Source: Streptomyces sp. CT34 (GTDB lineage: Bacteria > Actinomycetota > Actinomycetes > Streptomycetales > Streptomycetaceae). Taken from it: a DNA stretch of 64,000 nt. This document shows, piece after piece, positions 27,111 to 36,009 of this stretch; position 1 is the first letter of the stretch; every line of letters begins with the position of its first letter. The notes under the pieces are model-generated. The model was not told the origin of the DNA, ran no database searches, and saw only the letters and a program-made list of their open reading frames with translations. The stretch covers positions 1,114,016 through 1,178,015 of the forward strand of contig NZ_KN708638.1 in NCBI RefSeq assembly GCF_000805335.1, in the 5' to 3' direction. A program made the position numbers and the translations under genes.

Positions 27111-27410
27111 TCAGTGGTCGTCCCAGTGCCCGTCGTGCAGGGCGTGGCGGTGCCCGTCGTGGACGTAGTCCATGTGGTCACCGTGCGGTATGGCGACGTG
27201 CCCGCATCCGGGCTGGTGCCGGTGGTCGTGATCCTGGTGGACCGTGTGGCCCGCCGGCTCGCACTCGTCGGCGTGGTCGTCGTGGATCCGGTGAAGGTGC
27301 CCGTCGTGCACGTAGTCGACATGGTCGCCGTGCGGTACGGCGACGTGCCCGCAGCCCGCCCCGTGCTGGTGCGTGTGGTTCGTGTGGGTGGCATGAGTGC
27401 TGGTCAGCAT
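27111..27410 (-). CDS. histidine-rich repeat protein, probable metal binder
   Basis: 99 residues with 26 or so His. Two tandem copies of a unit reading GCGHVAVPHGDHVDYVHDGH, followed by L/RH.IHDDH; Cys occurs only in the GCGH motif. The composition suggests Zn, Ni or Cu binding. Such proteins are often labelled zinc transporter permease in databases, but there is no membrane segment here. Flanked by IS remnants. Confidence 0.75.
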   Translation of the reverse strand: MLTSTHATHTNHTHQHGAGCGHVAVPHGDHVDYVHDGHLHRIHDDHADECEPAGHTVHQDHDHRHQPGCGHVAIPHGDHMDYVHDGHRHALHDGHWDDH

Positions 27411-27677
27411 GGCAGAACCTTCTCTCTCCCTCGCATGATCGAACCTCTTCCGACGGGAAAGCCTGCACCCTCAGTGTTAACCACGCCTGGCGTTCACAAA
27501 AGTCACCGCGAGTTGACTGGAATCGATCCGCCGGCCGTCCCGGGCCTGCCTGATGCCTCGCCATCGGTTCGAGGTTTCTACCGGGTCTGGTGCCGTTCGG
27601 GCCGGGGTCAGGCCGAGAGGGGGCTCATATGCGAGGGCGAGAGGAGCCGCCGGTTTGGGCCGGCGGGCGGTCTTGAT

Positions 27678-27774
27678 CGAAAATCGAAGGCACTCGCGCC
27701 AAGCTGAAACGCCTGGTCAAACTCGGCGTCCTCACCGAGATCGACACCGGCTGCTTCGCCAGGAAGCTGTAAAA
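27678..27774 (+). pseudogene. fragment of the IS-associated accessory gene
   Basis: Reads IEGTRAKLKRLVKLGVLTEI, then DTGCFARKL and a stop: the last 30 residues of the 26560-26958 protein with a few changes. The DNA after it (to about 27850) also resembles the end of that IS. Marks a second, mostly lost copy. The stretch 27775-28326 shows no convincing gene. Confidence 0.6.
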
Positions 27775-28326
27775 GACCAAGGCCCGCGACCAGTAGCCCT
27801 GCCCCAACCTCACCTGGAAACGGGCATCAACTCACGAACCGCCCTCTCAGAGATCGTGCGCAGTGGGCTCCCATCTAGTCAGACACGTGTCTTTCCACCT
27901 GGACCGGCGATATCCGGTCCGCCGCTCGCGCAGCAGCCGTTCATCGCGCCCTTGCCAGATCCCAAACGGGCCTGGGCGGCGCCAGCCGACGGAGGAGACG
28001 AAGGTAGAGGCGTCCCAGTCGATGCCAAGGCCGCCTGGAACGGTCCCGGGCATCGCACGAGGCCGCCTGCGCTGTCACCCCGGGCGGTCGCACCATGTGC
28101 TGCTCCCGGCCGGGTCGGGGGGCGTTGCTTGCGTGCGGTCTCGCAGAGATCGGCAATACGTCCATTGCGCTCGACGATCAGCTGTGTGGCACGCAGCAGC
28201 ATGTCGGTCAACGCGCCGGGGAACCGAGCCCGTCCAGGTAAAAGGGCAAGCGGCTCGTCGTGGAGGACCTCGAGGTCCGAAGCGTAGGGCGAGACCTCCC
28301 GGTGCGACTGGGCGCGGCGCCTTCGT

Positions 28327-28545
28327 TCACGCTTTGTTCGGGTTGGTCGGCGAGGTCTTCCACATCCCTGCCACCTCTTTGAACGCGTCTTTGTGGCTCA
28401 TGTCCGGGTGCTTCGCCTGGAACTTGGGAAGTTCGTCTTTCATGAACTGGTTGTAGGCGCTGATCTTCTTCCCTCCCCCACTGCCCCCGGACCTCGACGC
28501 CGTCTTCGTGGCCTGACCGGAATCTGGCTTCACCTTCGGCGGCAT
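28327..28545 (-). CDS. small HMG/YABBY-like protein, eukaryote-type
   Basis: 72 residues from ATG at 28545, with GGAGAG 7 bases upstream. N-terminal 28 residues are Lys/Ser/Gly-rich and basic (MPPKVKPDSG, SRSGGSGGGKK). The rest reads ISAYNQFMKDELPKFQAKHP, then DMSHKDAFKEVAGMWKTSP. This pattern (SAYNxFMKxExxxxKxxxPxxxHKEAFxxxAxxWK) is that of the HMG-box-related YABBY domain, known mainly from plants and fungi, where it bends DNA. Gene lies alone among IS remnants. Origin by transfer from a fungus is possible; related bacterial proteins may exist. Confidence 0.7.
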   Translation of the reverse strand: MPPKVKPDSGQATKTASRSGGSGGGKKISAYNQFMKDELPKFQAKHPDMSHKDAFKEVAGMWKTSPTNPNKA

Positions 28546-28560
28546 GCTCGCACTCTCCAT

Positions 28561-29172
28561 CTGCTCGCGGTGATCTTCGTTTCAGAGTGCATCATCGGAC
28601 GGCTTCTGGCGGCGCGTGGTGACGCCACACCGTCCGGGTGGGTACGCCACACGATCACGCAACGGCAGCCCTACAGCACCGCTCCAAGGGCATTCCGGTT
28701 TGCCCCCTCATGCGCCCGCCCGGCCAATCGCCGGTCCGCTGCCGTTTGGCTAGGGACTCGCTGCTTCCGCCCGGTCGGCCGGAAGCAGACCGGGAGCCGG
28801 GCGGCGGGCTGTCACACTCTCCGCCCGGCGCCCGTCCGGCCCATTCCCGGCGAGCACGGTGCAGCGCGCCGAGGCGAGTGGCCTCGGACTCCTGGCGGCG
28901 CTGGGCACGGGCCCCGGCGGGCTCGGGGTGACGGCCAGCGTCATTCGGCCAAGCGTCGTTTTTCGAGCGGCCGTGGAACCGCGTCCGCTCCCACATGGGA
29001 GATGATCCGTATTCCAGGCAGGTAGCCATGCTGGGGTGGTCGCCCACTCCGTGCGGTCAGACATTGTGCGGTCCGGACGAAGTACAGGCTCAGGTCGGCT
29101 CAGAACGGACGGTCGCCCAGGTGGACGTATACGGGTCATGAGCAGTGATCGTTTCGAAGTGACGAAATGTAG
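28561..29172. other. no recognisable gene
   Basis: About 610 bases upstream of the HMG-like gene. Open frames on both strands lack starts, codon bias and known domains. Confidence 0.4.
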
Positions 29173-29209
29173 CGCAGGATCGCCGGTTACCCAAACCGGT
29201 GATCCTGCG
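29173..29209. terminator. stable hairpin upstream of the excisionase-like gene
   Basis: 15-bp stem with one G-T pair (CGCAGGATCGCCGGT / ACCGGTGATCCTGCG) and a 7-base loop. It may insulate the excisionase-like gene or act as an RNA element in its leader. Confidence 0.5.
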
Positions 29210-29264
29210 GATTATTGATGGTCCACCGCCACTACCTGACCGTACGTCGAAAGGCATCGCCGAG

Positions 29265-29567
29265 ATGACCATCAATTCAATTTGTCTTGCAATGGATGAA
29301 CAGGCTCACGAGATACAGGACGCCTGGTATAGCCCTACGAACATCCGCGCCACATGGAACGGGACAGCAAGCGTGGAGGATGCTTCCAGCGCGCTCGGGG
29401 TTTCTCGGGCGAAAGGCTACGACCTGGTTCGCCGTGGAGAGTTCCCGTGTCGAGTGCTGCGCATCGGCCGCAGCACCCGTGTCGTCACCGCTTCGCTGCT
29501 GCGTGTTCTCGAAAGTGGCGAGCCCGAGTACAGCGGCACCCAGGCCGAACTCTGCACGCTGTCGTAG
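29265..29567 (+). CDS. helix-turn-helix, excisionase-like protein
   Basis: 100 residues. SVEDASSALGVSRAKGYDLV then RVLRIGRSTRVVTASLLRVL is the HTH_17/excisionase fold that reads DNA next to an integrase. No integrase lies near it, so it is probably a leftover of a second integrative element or a regulator. ATG at 29265 is the most likely start; a longer form from 29199 is open. Confidence 0.7.
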   Translation: MTINSICLAMDEQAHEIQDAWYSPTNIRATWNGTASVEDASSALGVSRAKGYDLVRRGEFPCRVLRIGRSTRVVTASLLRVLESGEPEYSGTQAELCTLS

Positions 29568-29578
29568 CCCACCACGAC

Positions 29579-29611
29579 AGAAGCCCGCCGGAGGCCCTCC
29601 TGCGGGCTTCT
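29579..29611 (+). terminator. hairpin terminator after the excisionase-like gene
   Basis: Perfect 10-bp inverted repeat (AGAAGCCCGC / GCGGGCTTCT), 12 bases past the stop. A second hairpin, CCCCCGCCGG...CCGGGCAGGGG, follows at about 29624-29655; versions of this recur at 33098 and 34628 beside IS110-type gene ends. Confidence 0.7.
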
Positions 29612-29734
29612 CATCTCGCAAAACCCCCGCCGGAGCCACCTGCCGGGCAGGGGTTCCTCACCTGCCACTGAAGCCCCTGGTGCAGCGGTGAGGACGCTTC
29701 ATGCCGTCCGGCTCTTACCGTTGGGGCGGGGGCG

Positions 29735-31274
29735 TCACGCGTAGTTGCGCAGTTCGGGCCACATCTCGCCCCAGGGGCGGCGGGGGCCTGTGCAGACGTA
29801 GACATGGCCGCCCCATTCGACGTTGTGCACGCCGTAGGGGTTGGAGAGGGTGGCGGCCACGCGGACGTGCCGGAAGTACTGGCGCAGATGGGCGGCGTAC
29901 TCGGGGGCGTGGTCGGGACCGGGGGCGACGGCCACCACGGTCGTGGCGTCAGGGTTGCCGGGCCCCCACCACCAGTCGGTGTTGTGGGCGCTCACTGCGG
30001 TGGGTAACCCGGTACCGCGGCCGAGTTCGTTGATGGCGCCAGCCTCGCCGTAGTCGGCCGCGAAGATTACCGCGTTCGCGCGCTGCTCGGGCGGGAGCCC
30101 GGTCCATACCTGCCGCACGGTGCCCACCAGCTGGGGCCAGCCCAGGGATTCCCCCCGAATTCGAGTTGATGCCGTACGTCCAGGCCGCGTCGGAGGGCGG
30201 CAGTACCGGCAGTACGATCACGGCGAGCAGCGCAGCCGAGACGGCGGTTCCGACCATCAAGCCGCGCATCCGGTCCGGTCGGGAGTGCAGCCACCCGTCG
30301 AGTCCCACGGCCCCGGCCGCCAGCAGGCACACATACAGGCCGCCCAGGTAGTACACCTGCGCTCCGGTCGTCACGGCGAACAGCACGAACAGCACGGCGT
30401 ACGCGGTCACAAGGCACCGCCACAGCGGCCGGCCGGACCGCCACAGGAACCGCAGGCCCGCTACCCACAGCACCGTCATCGCCAGACAGGCCATGCCGAA
30501 CTGCCCCACGATCCAGGTGAGGATGTTCCCCGGGCCTCCGTTCTTCCCGTTCAGCGCCCGCGTCATCTCGAACATCGCCCAGCCGTGCCGCGACTGCCAC
30601 CACAGGTCGGGCAGCACGAGCAGCACGGCTATCGCGGCGCCCGCGAGCAGTCGGCGGTCAACCGCGGTCCGGCGGGCCGGCCCCAGCAGCACGGCGGCCA
30701 GCAGGACGACCCCGAAAATAGCCGCGAGGTGGTTGAATTCCGCGCCGATGCCGACCAGCGCTCCCGCAGCGAGCCACCACCGGGTGTCGCCGGTGCGGCC
30801 GATCCGTACGACCACGAGCGCGATCGCCGCCCACGCCAGCACTTCGTACGACGTGGTGTTGGCGACGTGCGCGCCGCCCAGCAGCACGGGCATGGTGGCG
30901 GTCGCGACCGCCGCGAGCAACTGGGCCCGCCGCGCGCCGCCGAACTCCCGCGCGGTCATCCCGCCCACGACCACCGTGCCCGCGGCGGCCAGCGCGGGCC
31001 ACAGCCGCAGGCCCACCTCCGAGACCCCGAACAGCGACAGCGAGATCCGGGCCAGCAGAGGCGCCAGCGCCGGCTGGTCCACATAGCTCGCCTGGAGGTG
31101 CCGAGCGCAGTCCAGGATGTACAGCTCGTCGATGTGGAAGCCGTAGCGCGGCGACAGCGCCATCAGCACGGCTAAGACCACCACGGCGACGGCGAACACC
31201 CGCCGGTCCAGCGGTGCGATCCCCCCGCCGACCTCCCCGTCCGCACGCCGCCCCACGTCCGTCGCGTTCGTCAT
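29735..31274 (-). pseudogene. GT39-type glycosyltransferase with one frameshift
   Basis: Integral membrane mannosyl/arabinosyltransferase-like protein: about 12 hydrophobic segments, the ArnT/PMT start SPRYGFHIDELYILDCARHL with the catalytic Asp-Glu, and a soluble C-terminal domain (NAVIFAADYGEAGAINELGR). ATG at 31274. Near 30150 a run of six G (five expected) shifts the frame, so the membrane part and C-terminal part are in different frames. Without that one base the gene is whole at about 513 codons. It may be a sequencing slip. Uses polyprenyl-phosphate sugars. Confidence 0.85.
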
Positions 31275-31518
31275 CCCCGCTACCCCGGTCCTCGGCCCCT
31301 CGGTCGGCGTCGTCCGCGCGGCCGGGCGCGGCCCGGCGCGCACGCTCCCGGGCCGCTCGTACTCTACGCACCCGGTCCACGCCTGGTGAAGCGCCCCCGA
31401 AACCCCCATCAGCCGGGGCCCGCGACACCTTTCAGCCAGACTTGCGGCCTGTCAGTACGCCGTCTGCGGCCAGTCGCACCGCACCCCGCGCCCTCATCAG
31501 GGCGCGCTAAAGGGCTGT

Positions 31519-32581
31519 TCACGAGCGGCCCGGGCCCTGACGCTGCCCCTGGACGACGCGGTAGACCTCCCGAGCCACATACCGCTTCAGGCAGCGGTTG
31601 ATCTCACGCCGGGTCTTCCCTTCCGTAACCCGTCTCTCGTAATACGCCTGGGTACGCGGGTCCAGCGCAGTCGAGTCAGCACAATGCAGTGAAGGGCAGC
31701 ATTAGCCTGCCGGTTTCCGCCACGGTTGAGACGACGATGGCATCGACTGCCCGAGGAGTATTCAACCGGGCTTGCCCCGCACAAAGCGGCGAACGATGCT
31801 TCACCGCGCAAGCGGCCCGCGTTGTCCCCCATAGCGACCAACAAAACAGCGGCGCTCCGCGGTCCGACCCCCACAGCAGCGAACAGTTGGGGGTAATGCC
31901 CCTCGATCAACTCAGACAGACGCTGTTGCAGTTCTCGGGCCTGCACGTTGAGCTGCTCGATTCGCTCAGCCAGCGTGCGCAACGTGAACCTCGTAGCCCG
32001 CAGTACAGGATCCGTCCCCCTGCATCTTCGTCGAGCAGCACGCAGGCACGAATGAGAGCTCGGCGCTTCATGCCGGCCAGCTCTTCCCGCAGCGCTGGAT
32101 CGGCAGTGACCAGGACCGCTTTGAGCTGGTTAGTGGCCTGCGTGCAGGCTTTGACAGCGGAGTCCCTGGCCACGCTGTACATACGCGCGATCTCTATCGG
32201 ACCGTTCCCTGACTTCGCTCGGGAGCACGCACGGCCACTGAGCACGGCACGGGCGGCAGCTTCTGCATCGCCCTGGTCGGATTTGCTCCGTCGGCGACGA
32301 GCCGCACGCCCCGGCCCAGGGGCCTCGATGACGTCGATGCCTTGCGACAGCAGATACCGGGACAGGGTCGCCCCATAGTTGCCAGATCCCTCTACTCCGG
32401 CACGCCGAACGACACCTAACTGGGATGACCATTGCGCGAGTTGACGATATCCGGTCGCGGTGGCCGAGAAGCTCTCAATGGCCAGAGTCTTCCCCGTCAT
32501 CGAAATCACGGCAGCCACGTGAACATCTTGGTGCGTGTCAACCCCAAGAATCACCTCGTCTGCATCCGGAGGAGGATCCAT
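31519..32581 (-). pseudogene. IS110-family transposase, frameshifted (copy 1)
   Basis: ATG at 32581. DEDD (RuvC-like) domain: VILGVDTHQDVHVAAVISMT, VEGSGNYGATLSRYL, KSDQGDAEAAA. The C-terminal Transposase_20 domain with its catalytic Ser region appears only after a frame change near 31985 (TLAERIEQLNVQARELQQRL; FAALCGASPVEYSSG). A second shift near 31655 precedes DPRTQAYYERRVTEGKTRRE. IS110 transposases act with a structured bridge RNA made from the element's end; this copy is inactive. Confidence 0.85.
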
Positions 32582-33135
32582 GGAGTGAACAGGGCTTGTT
32601 GATTGGATCGTTCATCCACTCCCGTCGGTGGTTGCACATCAGCGTCACCACTGGCCCGGAGGAGCGGTCGTCAGTGAGACGGTGCAGATTCCTCACGCAC
32701 GGCAGTCCTCCAGACACACTCACCCGAACCAGCGTCTGTGCACACTGCCTCACACCGCGAACGACGTAGGATCGTCAGGACACTTTGGGTCAGAAATCTC
32801 ATGAGCCAGATCGCGGCACGACGGCAGTATCGCTGTCATCCTTTCCATCTGCAGATCGCCAGTACACCGCTGCCCCTCTTCGAGGGGGTACCCGTTGAAG
32901 CCCAGCAGCGTCCACGTGCCCCGGGATCTTCGTCGCTACGGAACAGCGCGCCCGCGCGCATCGCAAGCCCCAGCCGCCGAAATGCGCCCTCGATGCGCCG
33001 TCTCGGCCGCCGCCGCGCCCCTTCCGTTGCGTCGAGAACGGTGAGCCGAAGCACAGCAAGATCGCGCCGGACACCGCGAATCAGACAGTCCCCGAAGGCA
33101 GGAACCCCCGCTAGCGCCTGCCCGGCGGAGGTTCC
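32582..33135. other. no recognisable gene
   Basis: About 550 bases between two IS110-type remnants. Nothing with coding character; 33098-33140 carries the CCCCCGC...GGCGGAGG hairpin sequence linked to IS110 ends. Confidence 0.4.
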
Positions 33136-33285
33136 TCACCTGTCACAGAAGCCCCTATGACGGGGGCCTGGCTGGGCGGGCCCGACCAGGTGGAAGACCT
33201 CCCGGACCGCGTAGCGTTTGAGGCGTCGGACGATCTCGCGTCGGGTCTTGCCCTCCTTGCCCTCCTTGATGTGGCGTTCGGGGCA
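33136..33285 (-). pseudogene. IS110 transposase C-terminal fragment (copy 2)
   Basis: About 50 codons: HIKEGKEGKTRREIVRRLKR, then YAVREVFHLV. Same ending as copy 3 but with a KEG duplication from a slipped repeat (TTGCCCTCC twice). Everything upstream is missing; it abuts the LLM oxidoreductase end. Confidence 0.7.
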
Positions 33286-33326
33286 GCCCTGGTGGGCGGG
33301 ACGGACGGTTCGGTGCGGCGCGGTTG

Positions 33327-34313
33327 TCACGGTGCTTTCGTGGCCTGGCAGTGCTTCTTGATGAGGTCGTAGGAGCGCACTCGGGCGTCGAGGTCGTAGA
33401 CAGGTGTGGTCAGCATGAGTTCGTCTGCTCCGGTCTCGGCGGCCAGTTGCGCGAGCCGGCGTACGACGGCCTCGGGCGTCCCGCACGCCTGCTGTGCGCG
33501 GAAACTGGCAAGCGCCTGCCGTTCCTCCGCCGTGAAGGGATGGGTGGCAGCATCCGCGGGCGTGGGGAAGGGAATCTCGCTCAGACCTTTGAGCAGCCCG
33601 GCCTTGACGACGTCCATGGGCCCGGCTCGCCACGCCGCTTCCTGCTCCGTCTCAGCGCATATCGCCTCCACGCACACCACAACCCGGGGCTGCTCGCACC
33701 AGCGGGACGGGATGAACGCCGCACGGTAGCGCTCCAGCGCCGTGAAGGTGTTGTCGGGCCGGATGTGGTGGGCGACGGCGATCGGCAGGCCGAGTCGCGC
33801 GGCGAGGGCGGCACCTGCGGTACTGGAGCACAGCAACCATGGCTCCGGCAGCGGGCCGAGTGCCACTTCGTCGACCAGAAAGGACAGGATCGCAGCGACG
33901 TCGTCGTGGTACTGCACGTCCGTCGCCGGTCCGGCTCCGCGGCGCAGTTCCCGCGCGGTGGCCTCGTCGAAGGTGCCGGGGCCGCGGCCGATACCCAGGT
34001 CGATGCGGTCCGGGTGCAACGCGGCCAGTGTTCCGAACTGCTCCGCCAGCGTGATGGGCGCGTGGTTGGGCGCCAGCACTCCTCCCGACCCGAGCCGAAT
34101 GGCCGAGGTCGAGGCCGCCGCATGAGCGATCAGCACCACGGGTGGGAACGCGCCGATCGCGGGCGAATGGTGGTGCTCGGCATACCAGATCCGGTGATAC
34201 CCCAGTAGTTCGAGCTTGCGAGCGAAGGTGGCGGTGTCACGCAGCGTCTCCACGCCACGGGTCCCTGATTCGACCACCGCGACTTCCAGCGCTGAAATCG
34301 GCACATCGATCAT
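33327..34313 (-). CDS. LLM-class flavin-dependent oxidoreductase
   Basis: 328 residues from ATG at 34313 (MIDVPISALEVAVVESGTRG). Luciferase-like TIM barrel of the MsnO8 type: YHRIWYAEHHHSPAIGAFPP, IRLGSGGVLAPNHAP, HPDRIDLGIGRGPGT. Uses reduced FMN or F420 to oxidise an unknown substrate. Complete and in normal codon bias, sitting between IS110 remnants, so it may be cargo kept after transposition. The open frame extends upstream but the extra part is not protein-like. Confidence 0.9.
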   Translation of the reverse strand: MIDVPISALEVAVVESGTRGVETLRDTATFARKLELLGYHRIWYAEHHHSPAIGAFPPVVLIAHAAASTSAIRLGSGGVLAPNHAPITLAEQFGTLAALHPDRIDLGIGRGPGTFDEATARELRRGAGPATDVQYHDDVAAILSFLVDEVALGPLPEPWLLCSSTAGAALAARLGLPIAVAHHIRPDNTFTALERYRAAFIPSRWCEQPRVVVCVEAICAETEQEAAWRAGPMDVVKAGLLKGLSEIPFPTPADAATHPFTAEERQALASFRAQQACGTPEAVVRRLAQLAAETGADELMLTTPVYDLDARVRSYDLIKKHCQATKAP

Positions 34314-34690
34314 GCCGTCAGCATAGGGATCGGTGTTCACCTCAGGTGCGGTGGTCCCCGCCGCCACGGTGCTCGGGCCGGTGGGTGAGGTCTGCGCGCC
34401 AGCTGCTTCCGGTCCGCGATCGCCACGCTGGTCGAGCGCGTCAGCGCCGCTACGCCCGCCTGATCTCACTGCCCGACAGGCACGGCGCCGAAGCCGTCCG
34501 TGGACCACCTGTGATCACCGAAGCCACCAGCCAGGCAGAGGCGGCGCGGGGCGTGCCGAGAACGGAGGCGACACAGCGAGAGACCCCCGCCTCGCTCCGA
34601 CAGGCTAGGGTGCGTCCCCGTACGCAGAAACCCCCGCCGAAGCCAGCCGACGGGGGTTCCTCACCGCTCACTTGCTATCACAACAAGCCC

Positions 34691-35804
34691 CTATGAGCGG
34701 GGTGCTGGACGTAGCTGTCTGACCAGGTGGAAGACCTCCCGGGCCGCATAGCGTTTGAGGCAACGGACGATTTCGCGCCGGGTCTTACCCTCCTTGATCC
34801 GGCGCTCGTAGTAGCCCTGAGTGCGCGGGTCGACCCGCAGGCGGGTGAACACGATGCGGTGGAGCGCGGCGTTGGCCTGCGGGTCGCCGCCGCAGTTGAG
34901 GCGACGGAACTGCCGGCGTCCCGACGAGCGCTCGACAGGGCTGACCCCGCACAGCGCGGCGAAGGACGCCTCACCTTCCAGCCGATCTGGGTTGTCCCCC
35001 ACCGTGATCAGCAACGTGATCGCCGTGTCCGGACCGATCCCCACCACGCGAGAAGCTGCGGGGCATGCCGTTCCACAAACCGGGTCAGACGAGCCTCCAC
35101 GTCCCGGATCTCCTCGGAGAGCTGGCCGATCCGGTGAGCCAGCAGGCCCAGTGTGATCGGGGTGGCCTGCACTACCGACTCCGCGCCGACCTCCTCGCGA
35201 CCACGCGCATCGGTGAACTGTGCGCAGGTGCGGAAGAGTTCGGCATTGCCCAGTCCGGCCAGTTCCTCCCGCAAGACGGGGTCCGCAGTGACGAGTACAG
35301 CCTTGAGCTGGTTGATGGCTTGGGTGCGGGCTTTGACGGCCGACGCTTCGTGAGCTTGTACATCCTGCCGATCTGTACCGGCCCGTCGCCCGCTTTGGCC
35401 CGAGCACAGACCCGCCCGCTCAACACGGATCGCGCCGCATTCTGGGCATCGAGCGGATCCGACTTGCCGCGCCGCCGGCGATCCGCCCGGTCCATCCAAT
35501 TGACGTCAAACACGTCCACGCCCTGGGCCAGCAGATAGCGGGACAGGGACGCCCCATAGGAGCCGGTCCCCTCCACCCCGGCTCGCCTCACGGTTCCCGA
35601 CTTCCTGGCCCACTTCAGCAGAGCTCGGTATCCCGCAGCGGTGGCCGGGAACTCGTCGGTGGCAAGGACTGCCCCTGTCACGGAGAGCATCGAGGCTACG
35701 TGGGCATCCCGGTGCGTATCCACTCCCAGAACGACCTCCCCCGCCGGGCAACGACGGCGGGTCTTGGGAACAGGCATCGTACTGGGCACGGTCGAACTGG
35801 ACAT
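34691..35804 (-). pseudogene. IS110-family transposase, frameshifted (copy 3)
   Basis: ATG at 35804 with GGAGAGG upstream. DEDD domain intact: VVLGVDTHRDAHVASMLSVT, VEGTGSYGASLSRYL, KSDPLDAQNAA. One shift near 35350 (before HEASAVKARTQAINQLKAVL) and a second near 35055 (before RVVGIGPDTAITLLITVGDN) break the frame; the C-terminal domain with FAALCGVSPVERSSG and YYERRIKEGKTRREIVRCLK is otherwise complete. About 75% alike to copy 1 by eye. The 35805-36009 stretch upstream would hold the bridge-RNA end of the element. Confidence 0.88.
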
Positions 35805-36009
35805 GCCCGTTCCTCTCCTTCCGGTCCGATGACATGTCGCGCTGCCGGTACCGGGCCGCGACGACGCCCACAAGCCTCGCTCGGCCGGCTGTCCCCGTCG
35901 AATACGAAACCGTCATGACCATATCGGCCCTCCAGGCCAAGTGATCGAACCTGTCACCCAAACGTGCAGCAGACCCCCCGAACCTGCATCAGACCCATAG
36001 CCTGTCGGT

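Noticed and set aside
27111-27410. Zinc transporter permease label for the His-rich protein
   Set aside because: No hydrophobic segment; only metal-binding motifs are visible.
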